Source: Chthonomonas sp. UBA6659
Lineage (GTDB): Bacteria; Armatimonadota; Fimbriimonadia; Fimbriimonadales; Fimbriimonadaceae
Assembly (NCBI GenBank): GCA_002455425.1
Contig: DKKT01000093.1
Coordinates: 11,040 to 20,877, forward strand
Direction: 5' to 3'
Length of the DNA stretch: 9,838 nt
A program made the translations under genes and the position numbers. The notes beneath the pieces were generated by a model. That model was given only the letters and a program-made list of their open reading frames with translations, was not told the origin of the DNA and did no database searches. Of the stretch, positions 4,700 through 9,838 are shown piece by piece. Every line of letters begins with the position of its first letter. Within the stretch, counting starts at the first letter, position 1.

Positions 4700-7444
4700 T
4701 CAGTCCGCTGGACGCTCGGCGAGGGCGTCGCGTCGGAGGCGCTCGATGGTCTTCTGGGACGACGTAACCCCAGCTTCCGCGAATCCGGCCTCGGCGTCGT
4801 CGAGGGCGGCGAGAGCTTCGGCGAGGTCCGAACCACCGGGTCTGCGAGACGCTTGGGTCAGGAGCGCCTCGGCGAGAGCGAGCTGGGTTGTTGCCCAAGG
4901 CATGGGGGTTGCCATGCGAGAGCGAACGCCGAGCACGGCGCGCAGCATCGACACCGACTCGACGAGGTCTTGATCGTTGCCTCGCCTTGCTCGTGCGAGG
5001 AGCGCGAGAGCCAGAGAGTGTCGACTCTCCGCCCACAGTGCGGGCCCGGCTTCGAGCGGCCGGGCCTCCGCTGTTTCTCGCAGGAGATCGACGGCCTCGT
5101 CAAGCAATTCGGGATGTCCACGCTCGGCGAAAAGGCACAGCGTGTGGCCGTACGCGGTCTGAGCCATGCTCCAGTAGGCGGGAGCAGATTCCCGGGTAAA
5201 GACGGCAAGGGCGTTCCGCTGAGCCTCGAGCGCGAGCTGGAGGCCGTTCTCATCGCCTCGTTCACCGAGGGCCGTGAGGGACTCGCTCAGGCAGGCATTC
5301 GCCAAGGCCCACCGAAACGGCGTGCCTTCGCGCGTCCACACTTCGAGCGCAGCTCGCTCCGTCGCCACCGCTTCGTGGAGAAACGACTCGTCGGTGCAGT
5401 TGCCGATGTTGTGGAGCGAAACCGCGAGGTTGTGCATGCATAGTGCCCAATCCTCTGGGCTCTCGTCGCGCGTGAACACCTCGCTCGCGAGACGATGCGC
5501 GGCCACGGATTCGGCGAGGGCCGTCGGATTCCCCCAGGTTCCAAGAACCCGGAGGGCGATGCCCAGGTTCAGTTGGGTCGTGGCCCACTCGGTCGGATTC
5601 GTTTCCTTGGAGAACACTTCGAGGGCAAGGCGGTAGGACGCGATCGCCTCGCGGAGATCGGCGGGATGACAGACTTCTCCCATGTAGCGAAGGGCGGCTC
5701 CGAGGCGGACGTGGACGACCGCCCACTCCCGGGGTGCGACTTCGCGGGGGCGAAGTTCGAGCGCGCGACGGTAAGCCGCGATCGCTTGGCGGACGTAGCC
5801 CGACACATCGCCGCCGCGCGCTTGCTGGGCAACCAGCGCCCACTCGGCGAGTGCCGACGCGGCGTCGGCGTCGGTGAGCGCGATGCCAGGCACTCCGTGG
5901 TGGACGAATCTCTCCGCCATCTCGACATACCAGGCGTGGTCCGCGGCACGCATCGAGTCGAGCGCGCGCAGGGCCGCTTCGCGCCATGCCTGCATCGTCG
6001 GAAGCGGACTGACGGCGAAACGGTGCAGCCATGCCTGAGCGCTGACATCGTCGGTCTCCGTTTCGGAGCGGCTCTCCCAATACGATTGCCACTCTCGGTG
6101 CCAGTGCGCGAGATGATCGGGCTCGCTCGTTTCGGCAAGAGCGCGTCGCATCGCGGCGTGGAGACGCCGTCGCCCTGGGCCTGCCGACTGGACGAAGCTG
6201 AATCCGTCGAGCCACCGGAGTTTGGCTTGGGTGGCGTTGTAGTTACCGTGAAGCTTGAACAACCAGGCCGCAGCTTCATCGTCCCACCACGAAGCGAGCG
6301 CGAGTTGGCGCATGTGAAGCTGATCGGAGTCGTCGAGGAGGCGCAGGAACCGGGCCGTCAGCGCTCGTTCTGGCTCAAGCCCGGCTCGGCTCTCCTTCTC
6401 GGCGAGGGCGCCGGAGTCCTGGGTCACCATGTCCCCGATCAGACCGAGCGAGAACACGTGGTACCGCGGCTCGTCGCCATCCTCGCGTGCTTCGGCGAGC
6501 GCGTCCACCAGATGGTCCTCGGCCAGCCCGCGCTGGTGCCAGTAGGCCACCGCGTGCTCGCGGGACAGTCCTTCCAAGGGGTGTTGGACGACGTGGCCTT
6601 CCACCCCGGACAAAGGCACCGCCGTCTGGCCAAAGCAGACGATGAGGAGGCGACCGCGCCAAACGTCCCCGTACTGAACGCAGCATCGGCGGTAGAGCTC
6701 GCTGATCCAGGCTAACGAGGCGTCCCGCCGGTCCGGACTGGACTCGCGTCGGTAAGCGTCGTCGAAGGAGTCGATGAGGAGAACGGCTTGCGCGGCCCTG
6801 CCCGGACGGAGCGGCGCGGCATCGAGGTCACGGGCGAAGCGACGGAACAGATCGGTGCGCAGGGCTCCATCGTCCATCGTCGCCATCTGCCTCTGGTCGG
6901 CACGACCCTCTTCCGACTTCAAGTAGCGGTTGATCGGGTCTTTTGAGGCTCGGTACTTATCGAGCCCGTACTTGCCGAGTGTCTTGAGAAACCCACCGGC
7001 GGAGAAGCTCTCGAGCGATTGGAGGAACGTGTCGACCGCAGCACCGAGCGTGTCGGTTCCAAGCTCGGACCAGAGTGCCTTGAGGTCGTTTTCACTCTGA
7101 TGCATGGCGAGGCGGAGGAGTGCGGTGAATGTTCTCGGTGCTTCGAGCCGATACGCCTGGAGCATCCGCGCGATCAGCGCCGCATCGTCGAGGGCACCGC
7201 CACCGGCCGTCGGATCCAAGTCCCGGACCAGATAGGGCACGCCATCGTCGCGAAGGTTCTCGCCGAGGCGTCGTCGCAGGTGCGACTTTCCAGAGCCAGT
7301 GACTCCGACGTACACCTGAATCGGAAGGGGCGAGCCCTCCGGCGCGCGGATGAGATGCCGGAGGTGCTCCTGCTCCCCGATCCGGTCGGTGAACCAGAGC
7401 GAGAAGTGATCGCGATCCGGCTCTGCGCCGGCGCCCCAGGCCAT
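4700..7444 (-). CDS. STAND/NLR-like P-loop NTPase with C-terminal 46-residue TPR-like repeats, 914 aa
   Basis: A predicted cytosolic ATPase fused to a repeat sensor or scaffold. Walker A is GVTGSGKS (47-54) and Walker B is AVLLIDSFDD (220-229), followed by a sensor-like strand RLLIVCFGQT (265-274). The lead-in FTDRIGEQEHL (18-28) is typical of STAND/NACHT-type NTPase starts. A helical region of about 300-550 follows. The last 360 residues are repeats starting at 552, 598, 644, 690, 736, 782 and 828, exactly 46 apart, with a partial unit from 875. Most carry an AI/AV-x-x-x-R-x-A helix and each a P-x-x-W-A/S motif, as in TPRs associated with CHAT or NB-ARC proteins. No signal peptide, membrane segment or known effector domain is present; only about 45 residues precede Walker A. 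The start at 7444 is preferred over an upstream ATG at 7537, which lies inside the neighbour's hairpin and would add an Arg/Pro-rich leader. TACACT lies 8 nt before 7444. Its role could be signalling, regulation or defence; this is inference. Confidence 0.85.
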   Translation of the reverse strand: MAWGAGAEPDRDHFSLWFTDRIGEQEHLRHLIRAPEGSPLPIQVYVGVTGSGKSHLRRRLGENLRDDGVPYLVRDLDPTAGGGALDDAALIARMLQAYRLEAPRTFTALLRLAMHQSENDLKALWSELGTDTLGAAVDTFLQSLESFSAGGFLKTLGKYGLDKYRASKDPINRYLKSEEGRADQRQMATMDDGALRTDLFRRFARDLDAAPLRPGRAAQAVLLIDSFDDAYRRESSPDRRDASLAWISELYRRCCVQYGDVWRGRLLIVCFGQTAVPLSGVEGHVVQHPLEGLSREHAVAYWHQRGLAEDHLVDALAEAREDGDEPRYHVFSLGLIGDMVTQDSGALAEKESRAGLEPERALTARFLRLLDDSDQLHMRQLALASWWDDEAAAWLFKLHGNYNATQAKLRWLDGFSFVQSAGPGRRRLHAAMRRALAETSEPDHLAHWHREWQSYWESRSETETDDVSAQAWLHRFAVSPLPTMQAWREAALRALDSMRAADHAWYVEMAERFVHHGVPGIALTDADAASALAEWALVAQQARGGDVSGYVRQAIAAYRRALELRPREVAPREWAVVHVRLGAALRYMGEVCHPADLREAIASYRLALEVFSKETNPTEWATTQLNLGIALRVLGTWGNPTALAESVAAHRLASEVFTRDESPEDWALCMHNLAVSLHNIGNCTDESFLHEAVATERAALEVWTREGTPFRWALANACLSESLTALGERGDENGLQLALEAQRNALAVFTRESAPAYWSMAQTAYGHTLCLFAERGHPELLDEAVDLLRETAEARPLEAGPALWAESRHSLALALLARARRGNDQDLVESVSMLRAVLGVRSRMATPMPWATTQLALAEALLTQASRRPGGSDLAEALAALDDAEAGFAEAGVTSSQKTIERLRRDALAERPAD
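4823..5791 (-). repeat. Seven coding repeats of 138 bp (46-residue TPR-like units)
   Basis: At protein level the units begin at residues 552, 598, 644, 690, 736, 782 and 828 of the NTPase and are all 46 residues long; a partial eighth starts at 875. The shared core is P-x-x-W-A (PREWA, PTEWA, PEDWA, PFRWA, PAYWS, PALWA, PMPWA) followed by a helix often ending in an A-L/S-L-type turn. At DNA level the units are clearly diverged, so this is an old array kept in register by selection, not a recent expansion. This length suits a TPR pair of helices with an extended inter-helix loop. Confidence 0.8.
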
Positions 7445-7452
7445 ATCGCGAA

Positions 7453-7458
7453 AGTGTA
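7453..7458 (-). promoter_or_regulatory. Candidate -10 box TACACT for the NTPase gene
   Basis: On the minus strand TACACT is followed by ttcgcgat (8 nt) and the ATG at 7444. Transcription would start within one or two bases of this ATG. This supports the inner ATG as the real start and makes the upstream ATG at 7537 unlikely to be used. Confidence 0.5.
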
Positions 7459-7507
7459 TCTCTTGGGCGCATCCCTTGCCCCGGCGCGGGAAGCGAATCG
7501 GCGATGG

Positions 7508-7535
7508 GGGGCAGGCCCGATTTCGGGCCTGCCCC
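7508..7535 (-). terminator. 12-bp GC-only-type hairpin ending the argB-side transcription unit
   Basis: GGGGCAGGCCCG (7508-7519) pairs perfectly with CGGGCCTGCCCC (7524-7535) across a 4-nt loop. It lies 6 bp past the stop of the secreted-protein gene (7542-8492, minus strand), where a terminator is expected. On the minus strand no T-run follows (ccatcgcc), so it resembles the ahcY hairpin: a strong stem without a U-tract. It also insulates the NTPase promoter just downstream. Confidence 0.7.
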
Positions 7536-7541
7536 ATGACG

Positions 7542-8492
7542 TCACCGGGTGATGATCGTCCCCATCTTCACGACCTCGAAATCCGAGCCCTTGATCCGCT
7601 TGAGGGTGTTCATCTCGGTGTCGTTCCAACGGGCGTCGGCGGTACCGCTCAGGAACCAGTCGGAGCCGTTGTCGGCGAGAATCATCCCGTACTTCTTCAG
7701 TGCGCGGAGGATCACTTGCGCGCGGGCCGGATAGCCTGAGATGTTGACCGAGGCTTTGAGACGGACACGCATGCCCATCGGGGGTCGGGACGCGCTCGTG
7801 TCGCTGCTCGCCCAGTGCCGCGCGGGGTGGACGAAGGCACGCCGAGTCCGGGCAGCCGTGAAGCGAAGCGCGTGGAGGATCTGGCCGCGCTGGACCTCAT
7901 CCACTCGAACCAGACCGGGGAAGATCGGGAGGCCGGCAGCGTCCGCCGAGGTCCAGTAGAGGGGGCGGAAGTGGTTGTATCGGGTGTCGAACTTCGCCCC
8001 CGACCCAGCCCACCAGCCGTTCCCTTGCGGGTACGTCGACCAGGTTTCGTAGAGCAGTTTGTTGTCGCGGTCGACGACGAGGACATGGCGGTCGCCGTCC
8101 GAGTTCACGCCCCCTTCGATCGGAGGATTCGGTGGGATCGGGTACGGGCCGGGATCGCTTTCGTCGGCGTAGTCGAAGGTCATCGGCACCTTCCGCTGGG
8201 AACCGGAAACGACCACATACGGAATCCCGAACGGGCCTCCGTTCCAGTTCGCGCCGAAGTCGGGGTGGAGGTTCTTCGTCAGGCCGATGCTCGCGATCAG
8301 GGTCGCGCTGTTCGGATCGACCGGCATCGTGTCGACCGGCGTGTTCCAGGGGTTGTTGGCGGGGAATGGGCGCCAGCCGTTCATGTTGGCGTTGACGCCG
8401 AGGTTCGGCACGCTGCCCGTGATGGACAGATCGGGCGGCCCGCCGGCGTCTTGATACGCGGCGAGAACGGGGAGCAGAAGCGCGATATGCAT
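7542..8492 (-). CDS. Conserved secreted protein of unknown function, 316 aa
   Basis: A short signal peptide (MHIALLLPVLAA) predicts export. The mature protein has strong motif blocks: NPWNTPVDTMPVDPNS (47-62), LHPDFG (75-80), FDYADESDPGPYPIP (106-120), PIEGGVNSDGDRHVLVVD (124-141), YWTSADAAGLPIFPGLVRVD (179-198), HALRFT (207-212), PPMGMRVRLKASVNIS (237-252) and YGMILADNGSDWFLSG (268-283). I recall very similar proteins being widespread as hypothetical proteins in soil bacteria, but I know of no assigned activity. The dense Asp, His, Trp and Gly conservation would suit a carbohydrate-acting or metal-dependent enzyme, which is a guess. A good ribosome binding site AAGGAAGGT (8500-8508 on the minus strand) sits 7 nt before the ATG at 8492, fixing the start. 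It lies 89 bp downstream of argB in the same direction and may be cotranscribed. Confidence 0.85.
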   Translation of the reverse strand: MHIALLLPVLAAYQDAGGPPDLSITGSVPNLGVNANMNGWRPFPANNPWNTPVDTMPVDPNSATLIASIGLTKNLHPDFGANWNGGPFGIPYVVVSGSQRKVPMTFDYADESDPGPYPIPPNPPIEGGVNSDGDRHVLVVDRDNKLLYETWSTYPQGNGWWAGSGAKFDTRYNHFRPLYWTSADAAGLPIFPGLVRVDEVQRGQILHALRFTAARTRRAFVHPARHWASSDTSASRPPMGMRVRLKASVNISGYPARAQVILRALKKYGMILADNGSDWFLSGTADARWNDTEMNTLKRIKGSDFEVVKMGTIITR

Positions 8493-8499
8493 ACTCTTG

Positions 8500-8508
8500 A
8501 CCTTCCTT
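8500..8508 (-). promoter_or_regulatory. Shine-Dalgarno AAGGAAGGT of the 316-aa secreted protein
   Basis: This is a strong purine-rich match to the 16S anti-SD with a 7-nt spacer to ATG 8492. It is notable because four other genes in the window show no SD and instead have a -10-like box at the start codon. The organism therefore appears to use both initiation modes. Confidence 0.7.
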
Positions 8509-8581
8509 GGCTGGACTTACGGAATGCCAGCGAGACTCCTTGCCCGAAGAGAGGATACAAGAAAACCGGTCTTGATGCCTG

Positions 8582-9439
8582 TCAGCGGCGCATCATGGTG
8601 CCGATTCCATGATCGGTCAGAACCTCGATGAGAATCGCGTTCGGAATGGCTCCGTTGACCAGGTGAACGCTCTCGACGCCGTCCTCGAGCGCTCGCAGCG
8701 CGGCCTCGAGCTTCGGGATCATGCCGCGACTGGCGTCTCCGGAGGCGAGCATTTCGCGGGCCCGGGCGGGGGTCAACTCGCTGATCAGGCTCGTCGGAGC
8801 GTCTGCGCTCGCGAGGACGCCGTCGGTGTCGGTGAGGAGGATCAGTTTGGAGGCCCCCATCGCCCCGGCGAGGGCCGCGGCGGCGGTGTCGGCGTTGACG
8901 TTGAGAGCCTCGCCGGCGGGGTCGGCGGCGACCGAGCACACCACGGGGACGAAGCCGCTGCTCACAGCGACCTGCACCAGCTCGGGATTGACCTGGAGAA
9001 TGCGCCCGACGCGGCCGAGTTCGGGGCGAATTGCCTCACCGATGAAGAGGCCGCCATCGCGGCCCGAGAGTCCGACCGCCTTTCCCCCGCATTGCTGGAC
9101 CTCGGAGACCAGAGCTTTGTTCGCACGGCCTGACAGAGCCATCTCGACGATCTCCATCGTGGCGGCGTCCGTGACGCGCAATCCGTCGATCGTCTGGCGT
9201 TCCCCGCCCCCGAGCCTCTCGACCCAGCGGTCGATTTCGGGTCCACCGCCGTGGCAGAGAATCGGACGAATGCCGACCAGCTGGAGCAGGAGGATGTTGC
9301 GGATCACGCCTCGCATCAGGGTCGGGTCGCGCATCGCGCTGCCTCCGTACTTGATCACGAAGGTCTGGCCCTGCCAGCGCTGGATCATGGGCAGGGCTTG
9401 ATTGAGGATCGCGCCGACGGCGTGGGGGTCGAGGGTCAC
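8582..9439 (-). CDS. argB: Acetylglutamate kinase (N-acetyl-L-glutamate 5-phosphotransferase), 285 aa
   Basis: The enzyme catalyses the second step of arginine biosynthesis, ATP-dependent phosphorylation of N-acetylglutamate, in the cytosol. The amino-acid-kinase fold motifs are all present: VIKYGGSAM (28-36, with the catalytic Lys30), HGGGPEID (63-70), GLRVTD (86-91), GLSGRDGG (123-130), LNVNADTAA (179-187), LLTDTDGV (201-208) and GMIPK (239-243). Length is normal for the family. The N-terminal helix before the kinase core and the C-terminal DHGIGTM are features associated with arginine-inhibited hexameric NAGKs, so feedback control by arginine is likely (inference). The start is GTG at 9439. 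A weak TAGAAC box lies 6 nt upstream and a poor AGG 12-14 nt upstream. It is divergent from ftsZ across 92 bp. No other arg genes are in the window. Confidence 0.97.
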   Translation of the reverse strand: MTLDPHAVGAILNQALPMIQRWQGQTFVIKYGGSAMRDPTLMRGVIRNILLLQLVGIRPILCHGGGPEIDRWVERLGGGERQTIDGLRVTDAATMEIVEMALSGRANKALVSEVQQCGGKAVGLSGRDGGLFIGEAIRPELGRVGRILQVNPELVQVAVSSGFVPVVCSVAADPAGEALNVNADTAAAALAGAMGASKLILLTDTDGVLASADAPTSLISELTPARAREMLASGDASRGMIPKLEAALRALEDGVESVHLVNGAIPNAILIEVLTDHGIGTMMRR

Positions 9440-9492
9440 GTCGTGGTTCTACCTGCGAAAAACCCGTGGATGCGTGCGGCTTTCTGTGACGA

Positions 9493-9523
9493 TGGCTCGT
9501 CAGTTGGTCGAGCCACGTTTTTT
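9493..9523 (+). terminator. Hairpin plus T6 just upstream of ftsZ, terminator/attenuator-like
   Basis: TGGCTCG (9493-9499) pairs with CGAGCCA (9509-9515), loop of 9 nt, followed after cg by TTTTTT (9518-9523). This is the classical intrinsic-terminator layout on the + strand, ending only 8 nt before the ftsZ ATG. Any transcript entering ftsZ from a promoter in 9440-9490 would carry it as a leader structure, so it could attenuate ftsZ. Alternatively it stops + strand read-through antisense to argB. The 7-bp stem is modest. Confidence 0.55.
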
Positions 9524-9531
9524 GAAGGACC

Positions 9532-9838
9532 ATGAAACCCGCCAACCTCTTTGAAAACCACGCATTGATCAAGGTCATGGGCGCCGGTGGTGCCGGATGC
9601 AACGCCGTCAACCGGATGATCCAAGAAGGTGTCCAAGGTGTCCACTTCGTCGCGATGAACACGGATGCCCAAGCCCTCAGCACGTCGCTGGCCCCGAGAA
9701 AGATCAAACTCGGAATCGCCTCGACGCGAGGACTGGGTGCCGGCGGTGACCCGACGGTCGGGGCCGCGGCGGCAAAGGAAAGCGAAAAGGCGATTACGGC
9801 GGAATTGGAAGACGTCGACATGGTGTTCATCACCGCCG
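9532..9838 (+). CDS. ftsZ: Cell division protein FtsZ, N-terminal part, 3' end outside window
   Basis: FtsZ is the tubulin-like GTPase that polymerises at mid-cell into the Z-ring. The 102 complete codons present cover the first part of the GTPase domain: IKVMGAGGAGCNAVNRMI (13-30), the nucleotide-binding G-x-G-G-x-G-C-N-A loop, FVAMNTDAQAL (39-49) and TRGLGAGGDPTVG (65-77), then DMVFITA at the window edge. The GTP-binding loop here reads GAGGAG where GVGGGG is usual, a mild variation. An in-frame TGA three codons upstream (9523-9525) excludes a longer start. GAAGGA (9524-9529) ends only 2 nt before the ATG, unusually close for a Shine-Dalgarno. No ftsA or ftsQ lies on the upstream side; instead argB is divergent. 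Identification is secure. Confidence 0.96.
   Translation, partial: MKPANLFENHALIKVMGAGGAGCNAVNRMIQEGVQGVHFVAMNTDAQALSTSLAPRKIKLGIASTRGLGAGGDPTVGAAAAKESEKAITAELEDVDMVFITA

Noticed and set aside
5495..6715. 406-codon open frame on the + strand opposite the NTPase gene
   Set aside because: It is antisense to a gene with clear Walker motifs and repeats, its translation is low-complexity without motifs, and such long antisense frames are common in GC-rich DNA.
8558..8574. Small inverted repeat CAAGA/TCTTG after argB
   Set aside because: A 5-bp stem is too weak to call as a terminator.
7815..8612. 265-codon + strand frame over the 316-aa gene and the argB end
   Set aside because: It spans two minus-strand genes and their intergenic gap, and its composition is typical of a shadow frame.

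Overview
This is a GC-rich bacterial chromosome segment made mostly of ordinary genes with readable domain signatures. Four things together suggest a lineage such as Armatimonadota (Fimbriimonas-like): an FtsZ-based division gene, a PEP-CTERM sorting tag on a secreted protease, several small secreted proteins, and -10-like hexamers sitting 5-8 nt before start codons (the leaderless-mRNA pattern). This placement is an inference. PEP-CTERM also occurs in Verrucomicrobiota, Planctomycetota, Cyanobacteria and Proteobacteria, although FtsZ argues against Planctomycetota.

Layout from left to right. The 3' end of ahcY (S-adenosylhomocysteine hydrolase, + strand) is followed by a perfect 13-bp hairpin. 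Next come an unrecognised 175-aa gene (629-1156, +) and a 309-bp stretch with no convincing gene. Then two minus-strand genes for exported proteins: a 256-aa trypsin-like serine protease with a C-terminal PEP-CTERM anchor (1466-2236) and a 129-aa secreted protein that may be truncated (2296-2685). A 157-bp divergent promoter region leads to a 612-aa secreted Xaa-Pro dipeptidyl-peptidase/CocE-type hydrolase (2843-4681, +). Converging on it is a 914-aa P-loop NTPase whose C-terminal half is a regular 46-residue TPR-like repeat array (4700-7444, -). Beyond a GC-rich hairpin lies a minus-strand pair: argB (N-acetylglutamate kinase, 8582-9439) and, downstream of it, a conserved secreted protein of unknown function (7542-8492). 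The window closes with the start of ftsZ (9532 onward, +), divergent from argB, with a terminator-like hairpin and T-run just before its start.

How the genes work together: ahcY, argB and ftsZ are housekeeping genes that happen to be adjacent. The region 1466-4681 groups three exported products, two of them peptidases with different specificities (an endopeptidase of the S1 fold and an S15 exo-type enzyme). This would suit extracellular or envelope peptide processing, but nothing shows that they are one pathway. The NTPase-repeat protein resembles STAND/NLR-like signalling ATPases but has no recognisable effector domain and no obvious partner gene. It is the most interesting unknown here. I found no tRNA, rRNA, CRISPR array, transposase or phage gene.
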